From Oscillospiraceae bacterium (lineage in GTDB: Bacteria > Bacillota > Clostridia > Oscillospirales > Ruminococcaceae), in NCBI GenBank assembly GCA_900768125.1, contig CAAGBS010000014.1, positions 18,663-82,662 of the forward strand: 64,000 bases of DNA, given 5' to 3'. The position numbers and the translations under genes were made by a program. The notes under the pieces are model-generated. The model saw only the letters and a list, made by a program, of their open reading frames with translations. It was not told where the DNA came from and searched no databases. Below are positions 41,321-51,402 of the stretch, piece by piece. Every line of letters begins with the position of its first letter. Within the stretch, counting starts at the first letter, position 1.

Positions 41321-44300
41321 TTGATAAAAAAACGTATAAAGGGATTGCTGGCGATGCTGCTGGCAGGAACTATAGCGGCTTCTGCATTGCCGCTCACAGC
41401 CTCCGCGCTGATAAGCGGTGATATGAATTGGAATACCGCTGATTCCAACGGAGCGGTGCTCCCACACAGAGGAGGGCTCAGCGACTTTATAAGTGAACTG
41501 ACCGACAAGCAGAAGAGCGATTCCTCCGTATGGTCAGCCATTGTTGAACAGGTCGGCGGCAGTGCCAAGCTGTACGGATATATGGGCAGCGAGCTTGAAA
41601 ACGGGCTGAACGGCTTCAACAATGCTGCGGAAGAATATAAAATCGTATATGCGTCTGATTGCTTCCAGCCTGTATATGCGCTTACGGACAGCAGTGCCGA
41701 TAAAGATACGATAGTCTCTGCTTTCGGAACGGCTAAAAGTGACAGCAGCAAAACAGTACTTATAAACGAGTTCCCTTTCGATGTAAAGAAGTATGTTGAT
41801 GATCATGACATCATTGACCCGCTGCATGAGTATGGCGGCTGGCAGCTCTGGGCGGGCGCGGATTCGGGATTCTACTCAAATGATTCCGCGACCGGATTAG
41901 TTACTGACAGCGATGAGATCACTGCTGATACTGTGAAAGATGCGATAAATAACAACAACGATGTTTATTTCTACATGGGTCTTCAGATAATCAGCAAAGA
42001 GAAGCAGTTCACTATTCCTTATTACAGCGTGTTCAACAATCCGGACGGCGACACCATCACCCTGAGCGAAAGCGACCACGGCACGCTGAAGACCACGAGA
42101 GATTATTATCTTGCTTATGTTGGTGACGATGGCAGACTGGAATCCTATGATTCCTCCAAAGAGGTCAGCAGCGCGGACGACATCTGGGATTTCATTTCCG
42201 ACCGCCTGAATAACAACAAGGAATTTGACCCCAGCAAGGCAAGGCTGCTGGACAACACCACATTTAATGTCTACGATCCTTACGGCAACAGGCACGGTAA
42301 TGTGTACTGTTCTTGGTATCGCTACAATGTTTCCAATCACCAGACAACGATGTATCTGGACAGCAACATGGGCAGCGATGATCTGTGGATAGTGTCCGAT
42401 ACCGCAGACAGAAGAGACGCTGTATGGGCGACCGGCGACAAGCTTGAGGGAATTGTAACCAAATTCCTTGACGATCATCCCGGCGTCAGTGAGTTTGATC
42501 TCAGGAAGGCTCCGGATGTTAGAGTAACAAGCGAACCGCAGACGGCAGGCGCTATTGATTATCCGCCCGATGGCGAGGACTTCACCTATACCAGCCTGCC
42601 CGTGACCGTTGAGGAGATTTCCAAAGTGCTTACCCTTGAAAAAGGCAAGATGTTCGACTACGACAACTGGAAGCTCTTTACTGCACCATACGATAACGGC
42701 TACACCCTGAACGACATCACTCCCACGACAAAAGAGATAAGCCTTGATACTATTACCGGCTTTGAGAAAGGCTCGCTCGTTGTAGTGATACCGCAGGTAG
42801 ATATTCCGGACGAACTCGTTCCCGAGGTTTCGTTTTACGTTGATAAGCCCGAGTTCGGAAAAACTCCCGACACAACCGTGGAGATACCCGCCGACGCCGG
42901 GTACGAAGTAAGCGATGTATCCTGGTTCACCGGCGATGACACCTCCAATACTGTGACAACGTTCGGTCTTGGCGAAAAGTATTCCGTCACCGCGAAGATC
43001 ACCGCAAGGGACGGCTATGTATTCGATGCGGACACAGGCGTTGTCGTTAATCGCGAGGGCGCTGCGACAGTGACCTCTTTCGACTCCAAGGAGCTTGTTG
43101 TTACATACAATTTCGGCGAGATAGAACCCGGAAAGCTCCCGCAGAACCTCGGCTTTACCATTCAGCACCCCAGAGGCGGCGAGGAGCCGAATTACAATGT
43201 AACAAAGGACTCCGCAGACTGCGATGTTACCGTTACATGGAGCAAGTCCGAGAGCGCTCTCAACGCCGCTCAGGACTCCATCGGAAAGTACGTTGAAGGC
43301 GAGAAGTACACAGCGAGATTCACAGTCACCCCCAGACCCGGCTATGTGTTTGACCCGAACACTGTGATCACTCTTAACGGCGAGACTGTACAGCATACCT
43401 CCGATAACGGCGCTCTTGTGTTCTCCTATGAGTTCACGGCGCTTTCCGGTCAGGCTAAGGAAATCACCAGCGCGTCTGTTACAGCTACAGCCCCTGCAAG
43501 CGGTGCGATGCCTGATAATACCGCGTCAGTCGCAGAAGAGGGCTGCGAGGTAACGAAAGTTTCCTGGAACACAGCGGAAGCATTCAAGGCTGGCGGGAAG
43601 TACACTGTCACAGTAAAGCTGACTGCCAAGGACGGCTATGCGTTCGCTTCGGGCGTTACCGCAGCAGTCAACGGCAAGACTGCGCAGGCACAGCTTGAAA
43701 ATGGCGTTCTCACCGTGACATATGAGTTCCCGGCGCTTCCTTCCGATGAAAAGCAGGAGATCGCTCACGCTGATATAAAGGTAACTGCCCCTGCAAAGGG
43801 AGAGAAGCCCGTCAAGAAAGCGACTGTATCCACTGACGGCTGCAAGGTCGTAAGCGTTTCCTGGTCTCCGAACGAGGAGTTCAAGGAGAACGGCCGCTAT
43901 ACAGTAACGGTTGAGCTTACCGCGCTGGACGGCTACAAGTTCGCCGAGGGTGCGACTGCTTCCATCAACGGCAGGGAAGCGGCATGCTCCAACACTGACG
44001 ACACTCTCATAGCAGTTTACAGATTCCCGCAGATCTACACCGGCGATTCCGGCGGCTCCAGCACCGGTTCTTCCATCAAGGAATATCCGATAAAGCTCGC
44101 AAAGACCGCCAAGTCCGAGGGCTGGAGCAAGATAACCGAGGAGATAAAGAACACTGCGGAAGGCTCCACTATCAACGTTATCCTCAACGATGAGACAACC
44201 ATGCCCGCAGACGCTCTCCAGGCTGCGATAGACAAGAAGATAAGACTCATCATGGACGCCGGCTTCGGCAGAGTCTGGGATATCAACGGTGCTGATGCAG

Positions 44301-44821
44301 TGCCGGGCACCTACATCGACCTGAGCATTTCCGGCGTGAATGTTGACATTCCCGAGGAAGCGTACAAGGATATCAGCTGCGCTGAGTTCAGAAAGCTGCA
44401 GATAAACGCGCGCCTGCTGGACTTCACCGCTCACCTCAGCGTTTACACGGACGAGAAGCTCGCAGGTCAGAATGCTGCGGTATACTGCTACAACGAGGAG
44501 ACCGGAATGATGGTCTTCCAGTCCATCACCATGGTAGACGGCAGCGGCAATGTGACCTTCGGTCTGAGACACGGCGGCAAGTACTTCATCGCGCTCGGCA
44601 AGGACGTCAAGGCTCCCACATACCTTTGCGGCGATGTTGACGGCAACGGCGTTGTCAACGCGCTGGACGCTTCCGCTATCCTGAAGTACGCCGTTTATGG
44701 CTATCCGCTGGATACCCGCTGCGGCGACACCAACTCAGACGGCAGTGTCAACGCTTATGACGCTCTGCCGATTCTCAGATATGTTGTAGGCGAGGTAAGC
44801 ACTCTGCCGGTCAACGGCTGA
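41321..44821 (+). CDS. Large secreted protein with repeats and C-terminal type I dockerin
   Basis: The start is TTG 41321 with GAAAGGAAG upstream. The 1166-residue product has a signal peptide (ending near LTASA) and a mixed N-terminal region of about 470 residues with no recognised family. Four similar beta-sandwich repeats of 95-110 residues follow (about 495-905; each with a SVSWxxxxxF...YTVTVKLTAKDGYxF...NG...VTYxF pattern), then an extra beta domain (about 915-1100). The C-terminal dockerin has two Ca2+-binding repeats (GDVDGNGVVNALDASAILKY, GDTNSDGSVNAYDALPILRY). Dockerins bind cohesins of cellulosome-type scaffolds. No scaffoldin or cohesin gene is in the window. Confidence 0.92.
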   Translation: MIKKRIKGLLAMLLAGTIAASALPLTASALISGDMNWNTADSNGAVLPHRGGLSDFISELTDKQKSDSSVWSAIVEQVGGSAKLYGYMGSELENGLNGFNNAAEEYKIVYASDCFQPVYALTDSSADKDTIVSAFGTAKSDSSKTVLINEFPFDVKKYVDDHDIIDPLHEYGGWQLWAGADSGFYSNDSATGLVTDSDEITADTVKDAINNNNDVYFYMGLQIISKEKQFTIPYYSVFNNPDGDTITLSESDHGTLKTTRDYYLAYVGDDGRLESYDSSKEVSSADDIWDFISDRLNNNKEFDPSKARLLDNTTFNVYDPYGNRHGNVYCSWYRYNVSNHQTTMYLDSNMGSDDLWIVSDTADRRDAVWATGDKLEGIVTKFLDDHPGVSEFDLRKAPDVRVTSEPQTAGAIDYPPDGEDFTYTSLPVTVEEISKVLTLEKGKMFDYDNWKLFTAPYDNGYTLNDITPTTKEISLDTITGFEKGSLVVVIPQVDIPDELVPEVSFYVDKPEFGKTPDTTVEIPADAGYEVSDVSWFTGDDTSNTVTTFGLGEKYSVTAKITARDGYVFDADTGVVVNREGAATVTSFDSKELVVTYNFGEIEPGKLPQNLGFTIQHPRGGEEPNYNVTKDSADCDVTVTWSKSESALNAAQDSIGKYVEGEKYTARFTVTPRPGYVFDPNTVITLNGETVQHTSDNGALVFSYEFTALSGQAKEITSASVTATAPASGAMPDNTASVAEEGCEVTKVSWNTAEAFKAGGKYTVTVKLTAKDGYAFASGVTAAVNGKTAQAQLENGVLTVTYEFPALPSDEKQEIAHADIKVTAPAKGEKPVKKATVSTDGCKVVSVSWSPNEEFKENGRYTVTVELTALDGYKFAEGATASINGREAACSNTDDTLIAVYRFPQIYTGDSGGSSTGSSIKEYPIKLAKTAKSEGWSKITEEIKNTAEGSTINVILNDETTMPADALQAAIDKKIRLIMDAGFGRVWDINGADAVPGTYIDLSISGVNVDIPEEAYKDISCAEFRKLQINARLLDFTAHLSVYTDEKLAGQNAAVYCYNEETGMMVFQSITMVDGSGNVTFGLRHGGKYFIALGKDVKAPTYLCGDVDGNGVVNALDASAILKYAVYGYPLDTRCGDTNSDGSVNAYDALPILRYVVGEVSTLPVNG

Positions 44822-44845
44822 GTTTCAGCACAATAAAATTTATCC

Positions 44846-44882
44846 GCGGGGGAAGACTTTGGTTTTCTCCCGCAGTTTTTTT
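44846..44882 (+). terminator. Intrinsic terminator of the dockerin protein gene
   Basis: GCGGGGGAA and TTCTCCCGC pair with a mismatch, followed by a run of seven Ts. Confidence 0.75.
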
Positions 44883-44903
44883 GCAGTAATCGCGAAATAA
44901 CTC

Positions 44904-44932
44904 TTGCATTTATCTCCGCGATGTTGTATAAT
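44904..44932 (+). promoter_or_regulatory. Sigma-A promoter of the amino-acid ABC transporter operon
   Basis: TTGCAT (44904-44909), 17 bp, TATAAT (44927-44932), then AAAAGGAGAG before the ATG at 44968. Confidence 0.8.
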
Positions 44933-44967
44933 TATAGATAGTTTTAAAAAAAGGAGAGTTACCCACC

Positions 44968-47148
44968 ATGAAGAAATTTTTAGCGGCGGTATCTGCGCTG
45001 CTGCTTACGCTGTGCATGTTCACCGGCTGTGCGGCGGAGCAGTCCTCACAGCAGCAGAGCACCGTCACCTGCGCGGACGACCTTGTCGGCAAGAAGATAG
45101 GCGTCCAGATCGGCACCACCGGCATGACCTATGCCGAGGGAGTCGAGGGTGCTACAGTAGAGAAGTACAACAAGGGCGCGGACGCTATCGAAGCGCTCAA
45201 GCAGGGCAAGATAGACGCGGTTCTTATCGACGCTTCCCCCGCGAAGTACTTTGTAAGCAAGAACTCCGATATCGTTGCGCTTGACGACCCGTTCGCAGTC
45301 GAGGAATACGCCTGCGCAGTCAAGAAAGGCAACGACGAGCTGACCCGGCAGATAAACGACGCGCTTTCCCAGCTTCGCGAGGACGGCACGCTGAATCTCA
45401 TCGAGCAGAACTGGCTGGTGGACGATGAGTACGGCAAGCACCCCTACGAAAGCCCCGCGGACGTTACATACGACGGCAAGCTTGTTATGGCTACGAACGC
45501 CGAGTTCGCCCCGTATGAGTTCAAGGAAGAGGGCAAGATAGTCGGCTTCGATGTTGATATGATGACCGCCGTCTGCGACATTCTCGGCAAGGAACTCGTC
45601 ATTGATGATATGGCGTTCGATTCTATCATCGCGGCGGTGGATTCCGGCAAGGCTGACGTTGGCGTTGCGGGCATGACTGTCACCGAGGACCGCCTGAAGA
45701 ACGTGAATTTCTCCGACAGCTACACCGAAGCGAGCCAGGTAATTATTGTAAAGGGCATGTCCACCGACCTCACCGGCAAGACCATCGGCGTACAGATGGG
45801 CACCACCGGCATGACATACGCCGAGGGCGTAGAGGGCGCCTCAGTTGAGAAGTACAACAAGGGCGCGGACGCGATCGAAGCGCTGAAGCAGGGCAAGGTA
45901 GACGTGGTTCTCATCGACTCCTCCCCCGCGAAGTATTTCGTGAGCAAGAACCCTGAACTTTCCATCGCGCCGAAGCCTTTTGCAGTAGAGAAGTACGCCT
46001 GCGCCATCAAGAAGGGCAACGACGAGCTGACCCAGCAGATAAACGACGCGCTTTCCCAGCTTCGCGAGAACGGTACGCTGAACCTCATCGAGCAGAACTG
46101 GCTGGTGGACGCCGAGTACGGCAAGCACCCCTATGAAAGCCCGGAGGGAATCACCTACAGCGGCAAGCTGGTAATGGCTACCAACGCTGAGTTCCCGCCC
46201 TATGAACTTAAAGAGGAGGGCAAGATAGTCGGCTTTGACGTTGACATGATGAGAGCCGTCTGCGATATTCTCGGCAAGGAACTGGTCATCGACGATATGG
46301 CGTTCGATTCCATTATCGCGGCTGTCGATTCCGGTAAGGCTGACGTGGGCGTTGCAGGCATGACTGTCACCGAGGACCGCCTGAAGAACGTCAATTTCTC
46401 CGACAGCTATACCGAGGCGAGCCAGGTCATCATCTACAAGAGCGGCACCGCCACATCTGAGAATTTCCTGGACAAGCTGAAGAGCACGTTCCTTGACAAG
46501 GACCGCTGGGTATACCTCGTACAGGGGCTCGGCAACACGCTGCTCATCACTGTGCTGGCTGTAGTCATCGGTATCGTGCTGGGCTTCATCATCGCGATGA
46601 TACGCTCCACGAACCAGCTTACAGGCAGGCTGAAGATACCGAATTTCATCTGCCGCATCTACCTTACCGTAGTCCGCGGCACGCCTATGGTCGTACAGCT
46701 GCTGATAATCTACTTCGTTGTGTTCAGCTCCGTCAACATCAGCAAGGTGCTGGTTGCAGTCATCGCATTCGGACTCAACTCTGCGGCTTACGTTGCTGAG
46801 ATAGTGCGTTCCGGTATCATGTCCGTTGACCGCGGGCAGTTCGAGGCTGGTTCCTCGCTGGGATTCAGCTACACCAGGACGATGGTATCAATTATTCTTC
46901 CGCAGGCTGTAAGAAATATCCTCCCCGCGCTGGGCAACGAGGCTATCGTGCTGCTGAAGGAGACCTCAGTTTCCGGTTATATCGCGCTGAACGACCTCAC
47001 CAAGGGCGGCGATACTATCCGTTCGCAGACCTACGAAGCGTTCCTGCCGCTGATAGCGGTGGCTCTCATCTACCTGCTGATGGTAGTCGGGCTGTCCGCA
47101 CTTGTTAACCGTCTGGAAAGGAGACTGTCGAATGATAAGCGTAAGTAA
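44968..47148 (+). CDS. Amino-acid ABC transporter: two binding-domain units (permuted) fused to permease
   Basis: The 726-residue protein starts with a lipoprotein signal (lipobox FTGC). Two near-identical units of 229 residues follow (about 39-267 and 268-491), then a polar-amino-acid permease domain (about 515-720, with the EAA-type [20 protein letters not shown]). Each unit has first the second lobe of an SBP_bac_3 domain ([20 protein letters not shown]...NLIEQNWLV), then the first lobe ([13 protein letters not shown]...[19 protein letters not shown]). The order is thus lobe 2-lobe 1-lobe 2-lobe 1-permease, not the usual lobe 1-lobe 2. It resembles GlnP, which also has tandem binding domains. 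The substrate is probably a polar amino acid. Confidence 0.9.
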   Translation: MKKFLAAVSALLLTLCMFTGCAAEQSSQQQSTVTCADDLVGKKIGVQIGTTGMTYAEGVEGATVEKYNKGADAIEALKQGKIDAVLIDASPAKYFVSKNSDIVALDDPFAVEEYACAVKKGNDELTRQINDALSQLREDGTLNLIEQNWLVDDEYGKHPYESPADVTYDGKLVMATNAEFAPYEFKEEGKIVGFDVDMMTAVCDILGKELVIDDMAFDSIIAAVDSGKADVGVAGMTVTEDRLKNVNFSDSYTEASQVIIVKGMSTDLTGKTIGVQMGTTGMTYAEGVEGASVEKYNKGADAIEALKQGKVDVVLIDSSPAKYFVSKNPELSIAPKPFAVEKYACAIKKGNDELTQQINDALSQLRENGTLNLIEQNWLVDAEYGKHPYESPEGITYSGKLVMATNAEFPPYELKEEGKIVGFDVDMMRAVCDILGKELVIDDMAFDSIIAAVDSGKADVGVAGMTVTEDRLKNVNFSDSYTEASQVIIYKSGTATSENFLDKLKSTFLDKDRWVYLVQGLGNTLLITVLAVVIGIVLGFIIAMIRSTNQLTGRLKIPNFICRIYLTVVRGTPMVVQLLIIYFVVFSSVNISKVLVAVIAFGLNSAAYVAEIVRSGIMSVDRGQFEAGSSLGFSYTRTMVSIILPQAVRNILPALGNEAIVLLKETSVSGYIALNDLTKGGDTIRSQTYEAFLPLIAVALIYLLMVVGLSALVNRLERRLSNDKRK
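45082..46455 (+). repeat. Tandem 687-bp coding duplication (binding-domain units)
   Basis: Positions 45082-45768 and 45769-46455 are direct repeats offset by 687 bp (229 codons), highly similar at DNA level, including identical runs coding for [20 protein letters not shown]. The likeness suggests recent duplication or gene conversion. Confidence 0.88.
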
Positions 47149-47857
47149 TCTTAAAAAAAGCTTCGGCGACCTGGTCGTTCTTGACGGTATCACCGAAACC
47201 ATCGAAAAGGGCGAAAAGGTAGTCGTCATCGGACCGTCCGGCTCGGGCAAGAGCACGTTCCTGCGCTGCCTGAACCTGTTGGAACTGCCCACGGAGGGCA
47301 CGATAGAGTTCGAGGGAAAGGACATCACCAACGCCAAGGGTAAGGAACTGAACGCAGTCCGCATGAAGATGGGCATGGTGTTCCAGCACTTCAACCTTTT
47401 CCCGCACCTGACTATCCGCCGGAACATCACGATAGCGCCGGTGAAGAACAAGATAATGACCCAGGCGGAAGCCGACAAGCGCGCTGACGAGCTTCTTGCG
47501 ATGGTAGGGCTTTCCGATAAGGCTGACTCCTATCCTGCGCAGCTTTCCGGCGGTCAGAAGCAGCGTATCGCCATCGCGCGCACGCTGGCCATGAACCCCG
47601 ATGTTATCCTGTTTGACGAGCCTACTTCCGCGCTTGACCCGGAGATGGTCGGCGAGGTACTCGAACTGATGAAGAAGCTCGCAGAGGGCGGTATGACTAT
47701 GATCGTAGTCACCCACGAGATGGGCTTCGCAAGGGAAGTTGCAAGCCGCGTGCTGTTCATGGCTGACGGAAAGATACAGGAGCAGGGAACTCCCCAGGAG
47801 ATATTCACCGACCCGAAAAACCCGCGTCTGCGTGATTTCCTTGCAAGAGTTCTTTAA
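47132..47857 (+). CDS. Amino-acid ABC transporter ATP-binding protein (GlnQ-like)
   Basis: I choose ATG 47132 ([19 protein letters not shown]) with AAGGAGA upstream, overlapping the permease gene by 17 bp. The 241-residue ATPase has Walker [11 protein letters not shown]-loop [12 protein letters not shown], signature LSGGQKQR, Walker [16 protein letters not shown] and H-loop VTHEMGFA. It drives the fused binding-permease protein encoded just upstream. The unit is complete. Confidence 0.97.
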   Translation: MISVSNLKKSFGDLVVLDGITETIEKGEKVVVIGPSGSGKSTFLRCLNLLELPTEGTIEFEGKDITNAKGKELNAVRMKMGMVFQHFNLFPHLTIRRNITIAPVKNKIMTQAEADKRADELLAMVGLSDKADSYPAQLSGGQKQRIAIARTLAMNPDVILFDEPTSALDPEMVGEVLELMKKLAEGGMTMIVVTHEMGFAREVASRVLFMADGKIQEQGTPQEIFTDPKNPRLRDFLARVL

Positions 47858-47947
47858 AATCGTGCAGAGGCAGCGTCTCTTCGTTGTATAATCTGTGCAT
47901 ACGCTTCACAAACTTTGTGCAGTATTGCCCTGAAAATCGTATAATAT

Positions 47948-47980
47948 AAGCCCCCGGTCAGGTATTCCGGGGGCTTTATT
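47948..47980 (+). terminator. Intrinsic terminator of the amino-acid ABC operon
   Basis: AAGCCCCCGG and CCGGGGGCTT pair around TCAGGTATT, followed by TATT. Confidence 0.82.
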
Positions 47981-48025
47981 GTGTTATGGAAACGATCGGG
48001 GAAGTGCGTTATAAGGTAAGATCGT

Positions 48026-48745
48026 TCAGTGAGAATGCATCCTCAGGTCTGATTCTTTAATTCTCCGGCTTCCGAAAAGAATATAGTTCATATGCCGCAG
48101 ACCGTCCCGCACGGTGCGCAGATGGGATTGTTTCCCGCGCTCGTCCGGGCTGAGCGTGACCGGTATCTCGGCTATCTGTGCGCCCGAAAGCGCGAATTTT
48201 CCGATGATCTCAGTCGCAAACTCCATCCCTTTGCAGGAAAGTCCGAGTGCGAGCGCCTTTTCGCGGTCGAATCCGCGCAGCCCGCAGTGAAAGTCCCGCA
48301 CGCTGGTGTGAAACCGCAGCCTCCCCATCAGAGAAAGCGCCGGAACGCCTATGTAACGGTGTGAAAACGGCATGGCGCCGGGCTGTATATTGTCCATTCG
48401 GCAGCCCATCACAAGCGGGAAACCACCGCGCAGTTTTTCCAGGAATCCGTCAAGGTGCAGCAGGTCGTAGCTCATGTCGCAGTCCGCCATTATGACGTAC
48501 TTCCCGCGCGCCGCATTTATTCCGGCGATGAGGGCGCTACCATAGCCGCGTTCGGGGACTGATATCACCCGCGCTCCGGTTTTTCGGGAGCGCACCGCGG
48601 AGCAGTCGGTGCTGCCGTTGTCTGCGATCAGCACTTCGCCGCTGACATTCCGGGTATGCAGAAATTCCAGAGCTTGTCGGATACAGTATTCCACGGTGCG
48701 CTCCTCGTTAAGGCACGGCATGAGGATAGTGAGCTCAGTATCCAC
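48026..48745 (-). CDS. Family 2 glycosyltransferase (dolichol-phosphate-mannose-synthase-like)
   Basis: The 239-residue protein has the GT-A fold motifs: ILMPCLNEERTVEYCI at the start, DNGSTD, and the metal-binding DCDMSYDLLHLDGF (DxD-like). Later come CGLRGFDREKAL and the C-terminal EIPVTLSPDERGKQSHLRTVRDGLRH. It lacks membrane segments. The pattern fits polyprenyl-phosphate sugar synthases such as DPM1-like enzymes. Its start overlaps the membrane protein gene at 48735-50048 by 11 bp, so the two may make and use a lipid-linked sugar. Confidence 0.9.
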   Translation of the reverse strand: MDTELTILMPCLNEERTVEYCIRQALEFLHTRNVSGEVLIADNGSTDCSAVRSRKTGARVISVPERGYGSALIAGINAARGKYVIMADCDMSYDLLHLDGFLEKLRGGFPLVMGCRMDNIQPGAMPFSHRYIGVPALSLMGRLRFHTSVRDFHCGLRGFDREKALALGLSCKGMEFATEIIGKFALSGAQIAEIPVTLSPDERGKQSHLRTVRDGLRHMNYILFGSRRIKESDLRMHSH

Positions 48746-50048
48746 GCTTTTTGCCTCCTTTTACGGGAGTTTTTTTCATTTTCGGGGATAACTCCATAGA
48801 GTACCACAGCACAGCCGAGAGCGCCATAACCGAGGAAGCCAGCGCACGGTAGGTGAAAAAGCAGTGCAGATAAGAATGATTGTTCATCAGGAAGAATCTT
48901 ACAAAAGGAATAGCGCCCAGGATAAGCATGGTCAGCGTGAAGCTCCGGTCGAACTTTTCGCGGCTGTGGAACAGGTAAAAAACCGCACCGATCACTGCGG
49001 CAGATGTCAGCAGTCCCACCCAAAATGCACCCCAGTCCATGCGGGAAGTTCCGCCGAAAAGAACTGAGATATTTGCGGCAGGCGCTTCGAAAAACTGCTG
49101 AACAGGTGAAAGTTCGGTCGCTCCGGTAAGCCGGAACTCAGCGGAGGTCAGCGCAGAGCTGAATTTGTTCTCCCCGGTGGCAAGGCTGGACGCGTTCCAC
49201 TTCACGAGGAAAGTTCCGGCGTAGGCTAGCGTCCAGGAACCGCCGGAAGCCGCTGCAAGGACTGCATTTTCGCGCAGCCCGGAGAGTGTTCCGCTCTGCT
49301 TTCGCATTATGAAAATTATCAGCAGGGGAACGAGGATAGTCAATGTTTCGGCGGTGAGGAAGTCAAAGAACGCTATCGTTACCCCAGAAATGACCGCAAG
49401 GCTTACCACTGCGCTGTCGTTCTCCGCAAAGACGATATACAGCGGGAGAAGCAAAAGCGTGACGATCACTGCGGGCTGATATTCCATCGAAAGGCTGATG
49501 TTCCAGATATGCACGCACAGAAACGAACCAGCGAGCGCCCCCGCCGCGAAATACTGCTTTTTCCGGATAAGAAGCGCCGCGTTAACAGCCAGCAAAATGA
49601 ATGCGGCAACAGTCCCGATGAGACGGATCCCGCTGATGTCGGTCATCAGCAATAGCGGTCGGACAAGCGCCGCCATGCCGTGCCAGTAGCGGGTGTAGTC
49701 GGTGTCGGGGGAATCGCCGGCTGAAACAGCGCGGTAGAGACCCCAGTTAACGCCGTAGTCGCCGCCGCTGCAGTACTTCGAATCCAGCGCAGAAACAAGC
49801 GGCGTACCTTCGCCCATGTTCCAGGCAACGTTAAGCAGGATAGCGTCCGCATAGTTGTCCTGAAGCGATCGGAACTGCGCGCCCTCGGTGAACGCCTGCC
49901 TGTCCCTGAAGTATAGCGCGCTTGACAGCATATTGTCGTGGATACGCTCGTTCGGTATCGCTGCGGAAGCAGTAAGCGCTGCCCATAAAGCCAGCAGTAC
50001 TGCGGCGAACAGTCCGGCACGCCTGAGAATGCTTTTCATTATTTTCAT
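48735..50048 (-). CDS. Polytopic membrane protein, partner of the glycosyltransferase
   Basis: The 437-residue protein has about nine to eleven predicted membrane segments and a long first extracytoplasmic loop (residues about 30-120) with IHDNMLSSALYFRD and DYGVNWGLYRAV. The shape is like that of GT-C-type glycosyltransferases or surface-polysaccharide membrane proteins, but the DxD-type motif in the first loop is not clear, so I do not name a family. It is transcribed together with the family 2 glycosyltransferase. Confidence 0.8.
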   Translation of the reverse strand: MKIMKSILRRAGLFAAVLLALWAALTASAAIPNERIHDNMLSSALYFRDRQAFTEGAQFRSLQDNYADAILLNVAWNMGEGTPLVSALDSKYCSGGDYGVNWGLYRAVSAGDSPDTDYTRYWHGMAALVRPLLLMTDISGIRLIGTVAAFILLAVNAALLIRKKQYFAAGALAGSFLCVHIWNISLSMEYQPAVIVTLLLLPLYIVFAENDSAVVSLAVISGVTIAFFDFLTAETLTILVPLLIIFIMRKQSGTLSGLRENAVLAAASGGSWTLAYAGTFLVKWNASSLATGENKFSSALTSAEFRLTGATELSPVQQFFEAPAANISVLFGGTSRMDWGAFWVGLLTSAAVIGAVFYLFHSREKFDRSFTLTMLILGAIPFVRFFLMNNHSYLHCFFTYRALASSVMALSAVLWYSMELSPKMKKTPVKGGKKRGY

Positions 50049-50068
50049 ATAATACCTCTCAACTATAC

Positions 50069-50163
50069 TAGGGAAACGCTGATTAAATCAAAATCGACCC
50101 GTTCAAACGAGCATACTCACGGGTCTGATTTTGATACGCTGCGCTTTAATCAGCGTGTCCCTA
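50069..50163. repeat. Imperfect palindrome of 95 bp (MITE-like)
   Basis: TAGGGAAACGCTGATTAAA (50069-50087) and TTTAATCAGCGTGTCCCTA (50145-50163) match at 18 of 19 positions. Inside, TCAAAATCGACCCG pairs with CGGGTCTGATTTTGA. A shorter copy of its centre (GTTCAAACGAGC) occurs near 37560. No gene is inside. Confidence 0.75.
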
Positions 50164-50196
50164 TATATTTTACTACATATTTGCTCTGCTGTCAAT

Positions 50197-50229
50197 AAAA
50201 AACACCCCCGGACTTTCGTTCGGGGGTGC
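50197..50229 (-). terminator. Intrinsic terminator of the NPDTG surface protein gene
   Basis: On the minus strand CACCCCCGAA and TTCGGGGGTG-like arms pair, followed by TTTTTTATTG. Confidence 0.88.
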
Positions 50230-50264
50230 GGTTAGTGTTTGTACTATCTGTCACTTATTGTTGA

Positions 50265-51194
50265 TTACTTTCTCTTGCGGGAAGCTACAACAGCAGCGCC
50301 AGCCAGAGCAACTACGCCAGCAGCAACAGCTACGCCAGCAACGCCGGTATCAGGGTTGCCCTTGTTAGCGTCAGCAGCAGCGTTATTACCAGCTTCAGCG
50401 GTAGCGGGAGCCTCAGCAGTGTCAGCTACTTCTGCAGTGTCAACAACCTCAGCGGTATCAACTTCAGCAGTTTCAACTTCCTCTGTGTAAACTTCCTCAG
50501 TGTATACTTCGAAAGTCTCAACTTCCTCGGTATCAACGGGAACCTCAACGGTCTCTACAGGAGCCTCAGTCTCCTCGGGAGCCTTTGTGGTCTCGGGAGC
50601 CTTTGTGGTCTCAGGAGCCTTTGTGGTTTCGGGAGCCTTTGTGCTCTCAGCAGGCTTCTCTTCGGTAGCCTTGGTCATATCCTCGCCCTTGGAGTTGAGC
50701 AGAGTGAAGGAAACGATCTCGAACTCATAAGCGTCAGCATAGGTCTGGAGCCAGAGCTGAGCATATGTATCGGTGGAAGCGAAGATCGGGGAATCCTGAG
50801 TATAGGTCAGGGAGTATTCGCCTCTCTTAGCGCCAGCCTTGATCAGGTAGGGCTTGTCAGCAGCGGAAGAACCCTCAAGACCCCATTCAAGCTGCTTCCA
50901 GCCGGTGGAGTTGGAGTTGAAACCGAATGCGCCGCCGATCCATGCGCCCTCAGCAACTGCGCCCTCGATGGCTCTCTTGTCAACAGCCTTGATGTTGAGG
51001 GTGAAGCCGCAGAGATCCTTGATGCCGTCGTAAGATGTGTACATAGGAACGTTTACATCATCAGACAGCAGGCAAGCGAACATGCCGGCATTGTTGATGC
51101 TGCCCTTGAAAGGACCAGCAGCAAAAGATGTGATTGTGGTTGCCGCAGCAACTACAACAGCAGAAGCAGCAGCGATTACATTTCTTAACTTCAT
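50265..51194 (-). CDS. Surface protein with NPDTG sorting signal
   Basis: The start is ATG 51194 with AGGAGG upstream. The 309-residue product has a signal peptide (ending near ITSFAA) and a globular domain of about 150 residues with aromatic clusters (WKQLEWGLEG). A low-complexity linker follows: repeats of TKAPET, then Val-Glu-rich TEEVETAEV repeats. The C-terminal sorting signal is NPDTG with a hydrophobic tail and RKRK. Such signals are cut by sortase and linked to the cell wall. The globular part is of unknown function; no sortase gene is in the window. Confidence 0.85.
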   Translation of the reverse strand: MKLRNVIAAASAVVVAAATTITSFAAGPFKGSINNAGMFACLLSDDVNVPMYTSYDGIKDLCGFTLNIKAVDKRAIEGAVAEGAWIGGAFGFNSNSTGWKQLEWGLEGSSAADKPYLIKAGAKRGEYSLTYTQDSPIFASTDTYAQLWLQTYADAYEFEIVSFTLLNSKGEDMTKATEEKPAESTKAPETTKAPETTKAPETTKAPEETEAPVETVEVPVDTEEVETFEVYTEEVYTEEVETAEVDTAEVVDTAEVADTAEAPATAEAGNNAAADANKGNPDTGVAGVAVAAGVVALAGAAVVASRKRK

Positions 51195-51345
51195 AAGAAA
51201 AATCCTCCTAGAAATTTTTGAGCGGATAGCAAACACTAAATCCTCTTTTATATTTTACAATAAACTTCAAAAAAAAGCAACTGTCATTTTAAACACAAAT
51301 TACAAAAAAATTTAGTGAAAAGCTATAATTTTTTTACTTTAAAAG

Positions 51346-51382
51346 AAGAATGCACTTCCGGGTCAGCGAAAGTGCATTCTTA
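51346..51382 (-). terminator. Bidirectional terminator of the second NPDTG gene
   Basis: AAGAATGCACTT (51346-51357) and AAGTGCATTCTT (51370-51381) form a 12-bp perfect stem with T/A-rich flanks. Confidence 0.85.
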
Positions 51383-51402
51383 ATTACTTAACTTGCCTAA
51401 AC

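Noticed and set aside
41897..43396. 499-codon frame opposite the dockerin gene
   Set aside because: Shadow of the coding strand; no ribosome site or domain.
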